A stretch of 64,000 nucleotides of DNA from the NCBI RefSeq assembly GCF_003858645.1, contig NZ_RQJP01000001.1, forward strand, positions 1,550,001 to 1,614,000, read 5' to 3'. Shown piece by piece: positions 55,129 through 64,000 of this stretch. The DNA comes from Larkinella knui (GTDB lineage: Bacteria > Bacteroidota > Bacteroidia > Cytophagales > Spirosomataceae). Within the stretch, counting starts at the first letter, position 1, and the number at the start of each line of letters is the position of its first letter. The notes beneath the pieces were generated by a model. It was given only the letters and a program-made list of their open reading frames with translations, had not been told where the DNA came from and ran no database searches. Both the position numbers and the translations under genes were made by a program.

Positions 55129-57767
55129 AAACGTCCGCCAACAAACCGCCTGAACCGCCCCGCTGGGCCCGGAATCTGCTCCATTGGTATTGCCGCCCCG
55201 ACCTGCTCGAAGACCTGGAAGGTGACCTCAATGAATATTTCGAGCGCAATCTGAAAACCAAAGGAGCCCGGCGCGCCCGCTTGATTTACGTGCTCGATGC
55301 CCTGAAATTTTTCAGACCTTATACCGTCCGTAAACCCGAATTCCTCAACTTACTCATCCATTGGCTCATGCTCGGCAGCTATTTCAAAACGTCACGGCGC
55401 AGTCTGGTGCGCAACAAATTGTTCTCCGCCATCAACATCATCGGGCTGGCCGTCAGCATGTCGGTGGGTTTGCTGGTGGTGGCATTTCTGTCCGACCTGT
55501 TTTCGTACGATCGGTTTCATGAAAAGAAAAACCGCACCTACCGGCTGCTGACCCACACCGAGTCGGACGACAAAACCGTGATGAATTTTGCGTCCACTTC
55601 GCTGAAAGCCGGCTACAAGATCCAGGAAACGATTGCGGGCGTTGAAGACGTAACACTGATTCGGCGCGGGTTTTACAGCGATGCGAAAGTCAGCGACGAA
55701 ACCATCGTTCCCCTTGAGGCTACGTGGGCGGATCCGTCGTTTTTCAAGGTATTTACGTTCCCGATGCTCAAAGGCGATCCGGCTACGGCCCTGAAAGAAC
55801 CGTATTCGCTGGTGATTACCGAAAAAACCGCCCGGAAGTTGTTCGGGGAGGCTGAAGCACTGGGAAAAACCGTCCGCTTCGACACACTCAATTACACGGT
55901 TACCGGTGTTTTAAAAGACCTGCCCAAACTGTCGCACATTCGGTTTGAAGCCCTGATTTCGCTGGTGTCGATGCTCGGCCAAAAAGCCGATTCCGACGGT
56001 GGTGTGATGGACTGGAGCAACATCTATCAAAACTACGTATATCTGACGCTCCCCGAAAACGCCAATCTGAAAGGCATTCAGGCTGGCCTTGACAAACTGA
56101 GTGCCGCCGAAAATACCCGGCTTGAGCACCAGAAAATTACCCTTTCGCTCCAGCCAATGGATAAAATTGTCTTTGGAGAGCGTTTGTCCAACGAGATTGG
56201 TGTCAATATACCCAAGCCCGTGGCCTGGGTATTGATTGGACTGGCCCTCGTCGTGATCGTGTCGGCCTGTTTTAATTATACCAACCTGTCGATCGCCCGC
56301 TCGATGCGACGCTCGCGTGAGGTGGGCGTTCGCAAAATCGTCGGTGCGCTCAAAGGCCACGTTCTGGGACAGTTTTTAGCCGAATCGGTGATTATTTCCC
56401 TGCTGGCGCTGGTGCTTTCGTTTCCTCTTTTTTTGGTCCTGCGAACTCAGTTTCTGGCCCTTATTCCCCAGGAAGGGCTTGTTTCGCTCGAATTATCACC
56501 GCAACTTTTCCTCTACTTTTTTATTTTGGCCGTGGTGGTTGGTCTCACTGCCGGGTTTGTTCCCGCGCTGTTTTTTGCCCGCATCAAAGCGATTCAGGTG
56601 TTAAAGGATGCCTCTTCGATTAAGGTATTTCGGCATGTCAGCATGCGTAAAGCCTTACTCGTCATCCAATATACCTTTTCGCTGATCTTTATTTCGACCA
56701 CCCTGATCGGCTACCGGCAATACCGGGGGTTTCTTTCGTTCGATCTCGGATTTACCACCGAAAATATCCTGAACATCCGGATGCAGGGCAACAAAAGTAA
56801 TTTGTTGAAAAAGGAACTGGCCGAAATTCCGGCGGTGCGCCAGATCGCCACGTCCCGAATGATCACGAGCCTGGGCAGTCTCTATGGTACCAACCTGAAG
56901 TATCAGGCGAAAGGGACGCCGGATTCGGCTAATGTCTGGCTCAATTTTGTCGATGAAAACTATCTTCCGCTCCACCGGCATCACTTGATAGCCGGTACCA
57001 ATTTTAAAAACCGCCCGACCAGCGGCAACGAAACGGAAGTCATTGTGAACGAACAGCTGCTGAAACGCTTCCGGATTACCACCGGCAACCCGGCCGAAGC
57101 GATTGGTAAACAGGTAATTGTGGATAAGAAGCCGTTGACGATCGTGGGAGTTTTGAAAGATTTTCACTACGGAACGATGGATCATAAAATTGAGCCGACC
57201 GTTTTCCGGTATTCTGCCGAAGAGCCCGGTGGTTACCTGAATGTGGGCATTAAATCCGAAGATTACCCGGCGGCTTTGGCCAGCATCGAAGCCGTCTGGC
57301 GGAAATTTGACAAGGTCCATCCGCTGAATGCTGCCTTCTACGACGAGCAGATTGAAGAGGCATACCGCCAATTTGAGGTCATGGTGAAGGTCATCGGTTT
57401 CATCACCTTCCTGGCCATCTGCATCGCGTCGATGGGTCTGTTTGGCATGGTGGTGTTTACGACTGAAACCCGGCTGAAAGAAATCAGCATCCGTAAAGTA
57501 CTGGGTGCCAGCGAGGTCGGCCTGATTTTCATGCTCAGTAAAGGATTCCTGTTTCTGCTCGTGATCGCCACCCTGATTGCCTTGCCGGTTACTTACCTGT
57601 TCTTCGACCAGGTGGTTCTGACGAAATTTGTTTATCATCATCCCATCGGGATGAGTGAATTACTGCTGAGTGTGGTGGTAATTATGCTCATTGCCTTTTT
57701 TATGATTGGCTCACAAACGTTGAAAGCGGCCCGGAGCAATCCGGCGAACGTGTTGAAGAGTGAGTAA
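55125..57767 (+). CDS. MacB/FtsX-type ABC transporter permease with PadR-linked prefix domain
   Basis: This is an 880-residue membrane protein. Residues about 1-75 (PPRWARNLLHWYCRPDLLEDLEGDLNEYF) are the permease prefix domain found in PadR-linked transporters. Then come two FtsX-type permease units, each with a periplasmic MacB-like core. The first runs from NKLFSAINIIGLAVSMSVGLLV to VPALFFARIKAIQVLK. The second ends with EISIRKVLGASEVGLIFMLSKGF and AARSNPANVLKSE. No ATP-binding protein is encoded next to it, so the ATPase must come from elsewhere, or the protein acts as a mechanotransmission unit. The cargo is unknown; peptides, lipoproteins or toxic compounds are typical for the family. 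Confidence 0.92.
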   Translation: MKTSANKPPEPPRWARNLLHWYCRPDLLEDLEGDLNEYFERNLKTKGARRARLIYVLDALKFFRPYTVRKPEFLNLLIHWLMLGSYFKTSRRSLVRNKLFSAINIIGLAVSMSVGLLVVAFLSDLFSYDRFHEKKNRTYRLLTHTESDDKTVMNFASTSLKAGYKIQETIAGVEDVTLIRRGFYSDAKVSDETIVPLEATWADPSFFKVFTFPMLKGDPATALKEPYSLVITEKTARKLFGEAEALGKTVRFDTLNYTVTGVLKDLPKLSHIRFEALISLVSMLGQKADSDGGVMDWSNIYQNYVYLTLPENANLKGIQAGLDKLSAAENTRLEHQKITLSLQPMDKIVFGERLSNEIGVNIPKPVAWVLIGLALVVIVSACFNYTNLSIARSMRRSREVGVRKIVGALKGHVLGQFLAESVIISLLALVLSFPLFLVLRTQFLALIPQEGLVSLELSPQLFLYFFILAVVVGLTAGFVPALFFARIKAIQVLKDASSIKVFRHVSMRKALLVIQYTFSLIFISTTLIGYRQYRGFLSFDLGFTTENILNIRMQGNKSNLLKKELAEIPAVRQIATSRMITSLGSLYGTNLKYQAKGTPDSANVWLNFVDENYLPLHRHHLIAGTNFKNRPTSGNETEVIVNEQLLKRFRITTGNPAEAIGKQVIVDKKPLTIVGVLKDFHYGTMDHKIEPTVFRYSAEEPGGYLNVGIKSEDYPAALASIEAVWRKFDKVHPLNAAFYDEQIEEAYRQFEVMVKVIGFITFLAICIASMGLFGMVVFTTETRLKEISIRKVLGASEVGLIFMLSKGFLFLLVIATLIALPVTYLFFDQVVLTKFVYHHPIGMSELLLSVVVIMLIAFFMIGSQTLKAARSNPANVLKSE

Positions 57768-58152
57768 TAAGGTTTTGTTGGCGGGCGGAGTAAAAGGCTG
57801 TTGCCGAACAGCCTACCGCCCGGCTTTTATTTCTTTCGAAACGTGCCTGGAACCAACAAAAAAACACCATTGGCTTCCCGTATCTCGAACACTTCGAATC
57901 AAACAGAACTGCATTAAACCTAAATCGGGTGGCTAATAGCGTATTGATTGATCCGGCTTTAGCCAGTTAGTTCACCTACCTTCAGATGTTGATCGGGATC
58001 GACTTGACAAGGTAAATGGTGGTATGACCTTTTTTTTATATACACTTTTTCAGGAAATAGCATTAAAATTGGCTCAGTGGCCGATCACCTTTGGCCCGTG
58101 TCTCCTATTAATGACGAGGTAACGAATGCAAAAAAGGTAGTTTACCCGGTTT
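57768..58152. other. Intergenic region with hairpin terminator
   Basis: A two-part hairpin lies at 57782-57822: outer CGGGCGG/CCGCCCG and inner AGGCTGTT/AACAGCCT around a GCCG loop. A T-rich stretch follows, so it probably ends the permease transcript. The rest of the region is AT-rich and contains no convincing frame. Confidence 0.5.
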
Positions 58153-58160
58153 TAGCTTTG
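58153..58160 (+). promoter_or_regulatory. -7 box (TAGCTTTG) of the sigma-factor gene
   Basis: This is a perfect TAnnTTTG box 17 bp before the ATG at 58177, giving a short leader. No clear TTG box is seen at the normal spacing. Confidence 0.5.
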
Positions 58161-58176
58161 TCCACACCCCTGTCTT

Positions 58177-58749
58177 ATGGCATCCCGACCGTTACTTATT
58201 TACAAAACTGATCACGAATTTTACGAGGCCCTGAGCCGGCGCGATGAGCGGGCTTATCAGTTTTTATATGCCGACGTCTTTCCGAGGTTCCGGCATTGGA
58301 TCCTGACGAACAGCGGTTCTGAAATGGACGCCGAAGACGCTTTTCAAAAAGGTCTGATGAATTTTCTGCTCAATATCGAAACCGGGAAGTATCAACTTCA
58401 GGAGAGCGCCCGGATCACAACCGTGGCCTTCGAGTATTGCAAACGGGTGTGGCTCACCGAATTAAAATCGGCCCGGATGCGTAATCACGGCCCCATGCCT
58501 GACCACATCGATACGGCGGATTCGGCGGATGTGGTCAACGATCTGGAGCGGCTGGATGTCGTTAAAACGGTTCAGCAGGCCCTTCAGCAACTCAAGGAAG
58601 ATTGCCGGAAGGTCCTGGAATGGTTTTATGTGGATGAAATTCCGCTGCGGGAAATTGCGGAACGGCTCGGAATGAAGGAAGAGTCGGTTAAATCAAAACG
58701 GTATCAATGCGCTGAAAAGTTGAAAGGTTTTTTACCATCAAACCGCTAA
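58177..58749 (+). CDS. ECF-type RNA polymerase sigma factor
   Basis: This is a 190-residue sigma-70-family protein. Region 2 is DERAYQFLYADVFPRFRHWIL with DAEDAFQKGLMNFL. Region 4 is LQQLKEDCRKVLEWFYVDEIPLREIAERLGMKEESVKSKRYQCAEKLK, including the helix-turn-helix. The linker is short, as in the ECF group. It is followed 12 bp later by a membrane-anchored TPR protein, which is in the place of an anti-sigma factor. The regulon cannot be told from sequence; the facing kinase, TPR and LamG genes are candidates by proximity. Confidence 0.9.
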   Translation: MASRPLLIYKTDHEFYEALSRRDERAYQFLYADVFPRFRHWILTNSGSEMDAEDAFQKGLMNFLLNIETGKYQLQESARITTVAFEYCKRVWLTELKSARMRNHGPMPDHIDTADSADVVNDLERLDVVKTVQQALQQLKEDCRKVLEWFYVDEIPLREIAERLGMKEESVKSKRYQCAEKLKGFLPSNR

Positions 58750-58761
58750 GCAACAACGAGT

Positions 58762-59547
58762 ATGAAATTGACACAAGCACAATTTGAATTAATAGAGGCC
58801 TATCTGAACCATGAACTCTCCGAGACCGACCGGCTCTCGTTCGAGCGTGACCTGCAGGCCGAGGACGAACTCCGGTCAGCGGTTGATCGCCAGCGCGAGA
58901 TGCGGTTAGGCCTGCAAGCCGTTGGTATTCAGCGGGCACTCGAACGGGCCAAAACGCAGTACAAAGAAAATGCCCTGGCCGATGGGGCGGCCACAAAACC
59001 AGCGGCCCGGGTGCTGCCGCTGAACGGTTTGCGGTATTGGGCCGCGGCCGCTTCGGTGGTGGTGGTGTTGGGCGTGGGCTATTATGCCTATCAGCAAACC
59101 GCCAGTCGTCAGGCCGATCTAGCCTATACCGAAACGTTTACGGACAATGACGAGGTGATGAAAAATTTCCCGTCCGAGCATGTTTCGACGCAAACGCGGA
59201 CGACATTCTTTGAGGCTTTCAAAAATTATAAAGCCGGAAACTACGATCGGGTCATCGGGCAATTAAAAACCCTGCCCGCCGATAAACAAACGATTCACTA
59301 CAAGAATTATCTGTTGGGACTGAGCTATTTGGCCAACAGGCAACCAACCGAGGCCATTCCGCTGCTGGACAAGGCCCGGCAGACCGCCTTGCCCGAGTTG
59401 CATCAGAAAACGGAGTGGTTTTTGGCCCTGGCCTATGTCAAGAATAACCAGAAAGAGCGAGCCCTGCCCCTTCTGAAACGAATCAGTTCGGACCAGGCTC
59501 ACCCTTTTCAGTCGCTGGCGCAACGCGTAATCAGGAAGATTCAGTAG
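58762..59547 (+). CDS. Membrane-anchored TPR protein, candidate anti-sigma partner
   Basis: This is a 261-residue protein. Residues 1-90 are helical and acidic (LIEAYLNHELSETDRLSFERDLQ), similar to the cytosolic anti-sigma domain opening of other Bacteroidota pairs. One membrane helix (WAAAASVVVVLGVGYYA) lies near residues 94-110. The outside part has TPR-like pairs: FFEAFKNYKAGNYDRVIGQLK, YKNYLLGLSYLANRQPTEAIPLL, TEWFLALAYVKNNQKERALPLL. The layout fits an anti-sigma factor sensing through TPR repeats, but no zinc-binding HxxxCxxC motif is present. It is co-transcribed with the sigma gene (12-bp gap) and convergent with the LamG gene. Confidence 0.75.
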   Translation: MKLTQAQFELIEAYLNHELSETDRLSFERDLQAEDELRSAVDRQREMRLGLQAVGIQRALERAKTQYKENALADGAATKPAARVLPLNGLRYWAAAASVVVVLGVGYYAYQQTASRQADLAYTETFTDNDEVMKNFPSEHVSTQTRTTFFEAFKNYKAGNYDRVIGQLKTLPADKQTIHYKNYLLGLSYLANRQPTEAIPLLDKARQTALPELHQKTEWFLALAYVKNNQKERALPLLKRISSDQAHPFQSLAQRVIRKIQ

Positions 59548-59553
59548 CGCCGG

Positions 59554-61212
59554 TTATTGGTTATACAAGGTTTGAACCTCGCTGGGCGTCAGCGCCCGTT
59601 TGTAGATCCGGATGTCATCCATCGAACCATAAAAGTAATTGGGAATATTGAGCGCCTGCGCACCAAATTTCAAGTCACCACCAATGCATTCGTCAATGGT
59701 GTTTTTCGGCAGATTTTCAGTAGTATACAGCAAAACGTTATCAAAATACATCCGGGCCGAACGGCCACTGTAGGTCATCACGACGTGGTGCCAGGTGTTC
59801 AGTTGCAGGCCGCTGGTGAACGTAAAGGTTTGCCAGCCCAACCCGCCCTGGCAGTTGCTGTTCTGCTTAATGTCCGTATTGATTACAATGCCGGCGGCTC
59901 CCACATTGGGGCGAATCAAGGAGCTATACATTTCATTGGCCCCATCACTGAAGCGGGACTTGTTATAAATCTGCATCCACCGGTCTACCGTTATGGGCTT
60001 AATCCAGATGCTGATCGAAAGCGAAGCCGGGCGTAACGTACTGTTTTCGGCCATAAAGAAATAATCATTCTGACCATCCAGTTGAATCGCCGAATTCGCC
60101 TTTCCCTTGCGGTCGGTAACAAATGTGGGGTTGTCGACCAGAATGACGTGGTTATTATTCCCGCTCACATCCAATTTTGATCCGTCGGTAAACGAAACGG
60201 AGGCAATCAAATCCTGCGCCAGTGTATCGACCTGCGTGGTGAACGAATCGGTGGTGCTGTAAACGATTTCTCCCGACGGTAATTTAGCATAAGCCCGGTA
60301 GTAGTACTTGGTATTGGGCGTTAGATCCAGCAAGGCAACCACGGTATTGGTGCCCAGGGCCGGATTGGCTACCTTAACGGAATTTGAGTTGTTATTGATT
60401 TCCGGGTTTGGGTTACTGGCGGAATAGCAAATACCGTATTCGATCGCGGCCGGGCTGCCGGTATTGGTCACGACAAAATTGACGTTGCCGGTTGTAACCC
60501 CGGGCGTCGCGCCCATATTGCTGAGTGAAGGTTTCGACCCCGTCCGAAAGGTCTGCACCGGCGAGCTATACCCCGCCCCGGCCAGATTGACCGCAAAACT
60601 GCGAATGTAATAAAGCGTGTTCGGTTGAAGATTGGTCAAATTGAACGAAACCGGCGTATTGAGGGCTATTGACTCATCCTTGTAAAGAGTGGTAGCATCG
60701 GGTTTTCCCCGCTCCGGCACTGGATTCGTGCTGGAATAGACGATTCCATAGCTGGTCAGGTTGGCGTTGCCCGTCGAGGTCACGGTCATTCCGAAGGTAG
60801 CTGCGTTGACAGACAGTTCAGAAGCGGGTTGTAGGCTAACCGTCGGCAGGGCGGCATCGGCCACCGTTACCGTCCGCAAAAGAACAGTCTCCTCGTTGCA
60901 CGTATTCGACAGCGTGGCCTTGACGGAAAAACTGCCGGACGCCGGATACGTATAACTAACCGTTAAACCGGTCGTCACGGTCGAACTGCCGTTTCCGAAA
61001 TCCCAGGTTATTTTATCAATTGTACCCGAGCTGTTCGCGATTGAAAAATCAACTTTTTTCTGCTGAATCTGCGCTTCCAGGCTACCCGCCGGTTTCACGC
61101 AATTTCGCTTCGTTTTGCGCGACGGCAATTCCCATTTTTCGCAGCCCAGTAAAATTACACCCAGCAGGCAAACCAACGAAACGCGCAGTATATTAGTAGA
61201 TAATGATTTCAT
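59554..61212 (-). CDS. LamG-containing lipoprotein with PKD-like domains
   Basis: This is a 552-residue protein from the ATG at 61212, which gives a lipoprotein signal with lipobox ILLGC (Cys near residue 23). A longer frame to 61341 overlaps the end of the next gene and has no leader. Residues about 40-120 have a PKD domain (ITWDFGNGSSTVTTGL, then SYTYPASGSFSVKATLSN). Two fibronectin-type parts follow, marked by NLQPNTLYYIRSFAVN and LTPNTKYYYRAYAKL. The C-terminal 200 residues are a LamG/concanavalin-like sandwich (AIQLDGQNDYFFMAENSTLRP, YGSMDDIRIYKRALTPSEVQTLYNQ). It probably binds carbohydrate or another ligand at the cell surface. Confidence 0.85.
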   Translation of the reverse strand: MKSLSTNILRVSLVCLLGVILLGCEKWELPSRKTKRNCVKPAGSLEAQIQQKKVDFSIANSSGTIDKITWDFGNGSSTVTTGLTVSYTYPASGSFSVKATLSNTCNEETVLLRTVTVADAALPTVSLQPASELSVNAATFGMTVTSTGNANLTSYGIVYSSTNPVPERGKPDATTLYKDESIALNTPVSFNLTNLQPNTLYYIRSFAVNLAGAGYSSPVQTFRTGSKPSLSNMGATPGVTTGNVNFVVTNTGSPAAIEYGICYSASNPNPEINNNSNSVKVANPALGTNTVVALLDLTPNTKYYYRAYAKLPSGEIVYSTTDSFTTQVDTLAQDLIASVSFTDGSKLDVSGNNNHVILVDNPTFVTDRKGKANSAIQLDGQNDYFFMAENSTLRPASLSISIWIKPITVDRWMQIYNKSRFSDGANEMYSSLIRPNVGAAGIVINTDIKQNSNCQGGLGWQTFTFTSGLQLNTWHHVVMTYSGRSARMYFDNVLLYTTENLPKNTIDECIGGDLKFGAQALNIPNYFYGSMDDIRIYKRALTPSEVQTLYNQ

Positions 61213-61247
61213 AGATATGTGGAAAGAGCACCTTGTGGGGAAAAATG

Positions 61248-62153
61248 TCAGAATGAATAACGAACCGCCAGCCCCCACGATTCCGAAGCGGGTTGCCAGT
61301 TCCAGGCCGTTTTGCGGGGTTTGGGCTTGTGTACCAGCCAATAAACTTCGGCGATGGTGGCCACGGCAGCCACGCCCAGGCAGGCTTTAAACAAGCTGTT
61401 CCTGTTTTTGGCCGCTTCAGCCGCCTTGTAAGCATCGTCATACTGGCGGTAGGTATCCGGGTTGGCGATGATCCCCGTACCGGTCGGGTCGGCCGACTCA
61501 CTGATCCGGTTCAGCGCGCTGAGTTTGGTTTGGTAATCACTCCGCAGCAACAGGGCCACGGCGCCGGCTCCAACGGCAACCACACCGGTCCCGATCTTCA
61601 AACCCATTCGTTTCGGGTATTTAGGGCGCAGAATCTCGTCGATAATCCGGACCTGAATCAGCAGCGTTTCCTTTTTGGTTGCATTGGCGAACTGGATCGC
61701 GGCCAAATAATTATTGCGGGCATCCCGGTATTCTTTCTTGTTAAAGAGCAGATTGGCCTGGCGCTCGTAATGGTCGGCAAACTGGTTTTTGGTAAGGGCA
61801 TCGTCGGGATTCAGATTCAAGAGCTGGTAGAGCAGGTCAACCACGGCCTGGCTGTTGCCCTGGCGCACGCTCTCCTCAACTTTCTGGCGGAGTTCCAGAC
61901 CGGTGGTGCTTTCTTCGATCCGTTTCTTCGCATAGGCATCATTTTCAAAACCGGGAACTTCGAGGCAGTTCTGGTATTGCCGGCGGGCGTCGAAATACTT
62001 TCCCTCCTTAAAGAAGTCATCCCCTCTTTTTTTGTACCGGTCATACTCGTCATCGACGACCACGGTTCCGGTTCGGCCCACTACCTGCACGGAGGGCGCC
62101 AAAACGAATAAGAACAGCAGGCTTAAAATAAATTGGTGTGGAATTTTACGCAT
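61248..62153 (-). CDS. Exported TPR-like protein with a membrane helix
   Basis: This is a 301-residue protein with a signal-like N-terminus (residues 1-27). Residues about 30-170 consist of repeated helical pairs (YDRYKKRGDDFFKEGKYFDARRQYQNCLEV; ADHYERQANLLFNKKEYRDARNNYLAA), a TPR-like array. A hydrophobic helix follows near 185-205 (GLKIGTGVVAVGAGAVALLL), then another hydrophobic segment at about 255-270. It lies 10 bp after the Ser/Thr kinase gene in the same direction and its repeats resemble those in the kinase, so the two proteins may interact. No known function. Confidence 0.7.
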   Translation of the reverse strand: MRKIPHQFILSLLFLFVLAPSVQVVGRTGTVVVDDEYDRYKKRGDDFFKEGKYFDARRQYQNCLEVPGFENDAYAKKRIEESTTGLELRQKVEESVRQGNSQAVVDLLYQLLNLNPDDALTKNQFADHYERQANLLFNKKEYRDARNNYLAAIQFANATKKETLLIQVRIIDEILRPKYPKRMGLKIGTGVVAVGAGAVALLLRSDYQTKLSALNRISESADPTGTGIIANPDTYRQYDDAYKAAEAAKNRNSLFKACLGVAAVATIAEVYWLVHKPKPRKTAWNWQPASESWGLAVRYSF

Positions 62154-62162
62154 AGCATTGGA

Positions 62163-64000
62163 TTACTGGTTGGTGCATTGTTTGATTTTCCGTCGAACTT
62201 CGTCCGTGTCTTTCAGCGCCTGGGCAACCTGGTACCACGCTTTTGCGCCTTCAAACTCATCCGTAGCGAAGATTTTATTGGCTTTTGCCAGGTAGGAACT
62301 GTAGGCTTCCTCTGCTCGGGCGGTATTTAAGTCATTCTCTTTCGCCAGCGCCAGCGCCTTGCTGAACATGGTAATGGCTTTTGCCTTGTCGTTGCTGTTT
62401 TTAATAACTTTCATGCCGTCATCGATCAATTGATCATACGCATCCTGCTGCACCTGCTTTTCTTTCAGGAGCTTTTCTTTGGGGTCAACTACGGGTTCGG
62501 CAGCGGGCTTTTCTGCCTCTGCTGGGGTGGTTGACGTACCGGCTGTAGCGGGGTCCGGGATGGCTACTTTTCCGCCATTTTCCAGCTTTCTCTTTTCAAA
62601 TTCCGCAGTGGCAGCCGTATGCAGAGCGGCCACATCCTTGCGGGTAGGGTCAAGCAGTAAGGCACTGCTGGTCAGTACAACGGCCTCTTCGTATCCCTGC
62701 CGACGATACGCTTTTCGGGCTTTACTGAGCGCAATGTCAATCCGTTTTTTCAAAGCCTCTTTCGTTTCTCCGACCTTGGGTTTAAGGGGTTCCGTATTCG
62801 GTTTCATTTCGACAGAAGAGCCCGCACCCGGTGTTGGTATTAACGTATCTGCCGTTTTTGCCGGACCTCTTAAATTGATGTACAACGCAATGCCGCCAAT
62901 ACCGAGCGCCACCGATGTGACAATACGCCAGGAGAAAGAATGGCTGGGCAAATTGATAACGTATTGATAAATAGCAAATTGATCGAGTGTTTTACCGGAC
63001 ACAGACGGTTTAAAGGTATTTCGCACCGGTATTGCCTCACTGACTGGTTCCGGTTCCGGTTTCGGCGCGACGGCGGCAACAGTGGGCGCTGACGGTTCCA
63101 CATACACGTCGGTATGGTCCTGCGGATAGGCGTCGGTTGCTTCGGTTTCAGCCTCCACCAGCCGGGGCCGAAGCCCTTCGATGCACAACGCCAACCCTGC
63201 AATGGCAATTTTCTGAGTCGGTTTGAATTGTAATACGCGCTCGTAGCGGTTTTTAGCCTCTTCAAACTGCTGCTGTTCAACAAACCCATCAGCCTCGGTT
63301 AGTAAACGAGTCACGTAGTGCTGCTCCAGGATTGCTTTACACCGATTGGCTCCTTTTTCGGCTTCGGCATGACCTTCCCGTTTGGCCAGAATTTGCTCGT
63401 AACGTAAAAGAGCCTGTTCATAATCCTGCTGCTCAACCAGTCGGCTGGCCTCGTCCAGAAGTTGCGGAATCCGGTCCAGTAAATCCAGCAACTCCTCCTC
63501 TTTCCGAACCCGCTCATGAATATCACGAACCAGACAGCGCTGGATCATCGACCGGTAGGGCTCACCGATCTCGTTCAATCGGGCGGGTAATTCCACCGTG
63601 ATGATTTTCTTCTCAATTTCGCGCCGGGCAGATTGTTCGCTGGTATTTCTAAGGTCGGCCTTGAACGGTTTTTCGCCCGTCAGCATTTCATATAAGATAA
63701 TGCCAAAGGCCCACAAGTCGAGGTTAAAGCTGACTTTACTGCCTTCTATTTGCTCCGGCGCTTTGTAGGATGGCGTCCCCCGGCCGTCGCTCAGGTCGAA
63801 ATCAGAGCTGTCGAGTTCTTCGTCAGTCACCAATTTACTTAGGCCAAAATCCGCAATTTTGGGCACAAACCGTCCGGCATTATCGCGCGAGATCAGAATG
63901 TTGGCGGGCTTGAAATCGCGGTGAACAATCCGGTGCCGGTGCAGGTGTTGCAAACCCAGCAGAATGCCCTGCGTGATTTCGTAGAGTTGGGCCGAAGACA
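62163..64000 (-). CDS. Ser/Thr protein kinase with TPR-like extension (N-terminus outside the window)
   Basis: The frame stays open to the window edge with no upstream stop, so the N-lobe of the kinase is missing; about 611 codons are visible. The C-lobe is intact: IVHRDFKPANILI (catalytic loop with HRD), KIADFGLSKL (DFG), PSYKAPEQIEG (APE-type) and LDLWAFGIILYEMLTGEKPF. A helical repeat region (YEQALLRYEQILAKREGHAEAEKG; FEEAKNRYERVLQFKPTQKI) then follows. A single membrane helix (VTSVALGIGGIALYINL) leads to a C-terminal part of further TPR-like repeats (KAITMFSKALALAKENDLNTARAEEAYSSYL; AKAWYQ-type). The kinase therefore spans the membrane, with the catalytic domain inside. The TPR protein and LamG lipoprotein downstream are likely partners. 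Confidence 0.88.
   Translation of the reverse strand, partial: SSAQLYEITQGILLGLQHLHRHRIVHRDFKPANILISRDNAGRFVPKIADFGLSKLVTDEELDSSDFDLSDGRGTPSYKAPEQIEGSKVSFNLDLWAFGIILYEMLTGEKPFKADLRNTSEQSARREIEKKIITVELPARLNEIGEPYRSMIQRCLVRDIHERVRKEEELLDLLDRIPQLLDEASRLVEQQDYEQALLRYEQILAKREGHAEAEKGANRCKAILEQHYVTRLLTEADGFVEQQQFEEAKNRYERVLQFKPTQKIAIAGLALCIEGLRPRLVEAETEATDAYPQDHTDVYVEPSAPTVAAVAPKPEPEPVSEAIPVRNTFKPSVSGKTLDQFAIYQYVINLPSHSFSWRIVTSVALGIGGIALYINLRGPAKTADTLIPTPGAGSSVEMKPNTEPLKPKVGETKEALKKRIDIALSKARKAYRRQGYEEAVVLTSSALLLDPTRKDVAALHTAATAEFEKRKLENGGKVAIPDPATAGTSTTPAEAEKPAAEPVVDPKEKLLKEKQVQQDAYDQLIDDGMKVIKNSNDKAKAITMFSKALALAKENDLNTARAEEAYSSYLAKANKIFATDEFEGAKAWYQVAQALKDTDEVRRKIKQCTNQ

Overview
The window looks like chromosome from a Cytophagales-type Bacteroidota, close to the Spirosoma/Larkinella group (Spirosomataceae). 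The pointers are two SusC/SusD pairs, two large proteins with CHU_C-type (type IX secretion, type B) C-termini, a DUF5686 outer-membrane protein, a sphingolipid-type serine palmitoyltransferase, and Bacteroidota promoters of the TTG-N17-23-TAnnTTTG kind. The genus is an inference; no rRNA or other marker gene is present.

Bases 1-11881 (minus strand) are one tightly packed, overlapping gene train. Read in transcription order it encodes serine palmitoyltransferase, a GNAT-like acyltransferase, an NAD-dependent epimerase/reductase, a DUF5686 outer-membrane protein, a nucleotidyltransferase, an ATP-grasp-like enzyme, a CDP-alcohol phosphatidyltransferase, a flippase-like membrane protein, a HAD hydrolase, a PfkB kinase and a DUF4833 protein. 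The first three genes match the three steps of bacterial ceramide synthesis. The rest reads like a route that makes an activated polar headgroup, attaches it and moves the product. A TetR regulator (12100-12717) lies just upstream. This is the best candidate for a poorly described system in the window.

Bases 13184-20494 hold an exported serine hydrolase, a TlpA-like thioredoxin protein, and a minus-strand sugar cluster (ThuA plus three exported Gfo/Idh/MocA oxidoreductases). Bases 20688-30822 hold two small proteins, a 1084-aa propeller-amidohydrolase fusion, a small lipoprotein, two CHU_C adhesin-like proteins and a YdjC-type deacetylase.

Bases 31365-48291 carry two SusC/SusD systems. The first is followed by an M19 dipeptidase and a Nif3-like protein. 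The second is followed by a sialate O-acetylesterase, a sulfatase and an alpha/beta hydrolase, and so looks like a polysaccharide utilisation locus. The sulfatase has an in-frame TAA exactly where the signal peptide ends.

Bases 48620-50530 carry an exported FAD protein whose D-amino-acid-oxidase motifs are in circularly permuted order, followed by an exported RidA protein; together they suggest a periplasmic amine-oxidation unit. Bases 50533-57767 hold a membrane protein, a DUF4406 protein, a GH36 alpha-galactosidase, an NTF2-like protein and a PadR/MacB-like permease pair. Bases 58153-64000 hold an ECF sigma factor with a membrane-anchored TPR partner, facing a LamG lipoprotein, a TPR protein and a truncated (window edge) Ser/Thr kinase. 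Intergenic palindromes that look like REP or MITE elements occur at about 16.3, 17.6, 44.0 and 48.4 kb. I saw no tRNA, rRNA, CRISPR array or intact insertion sequence.
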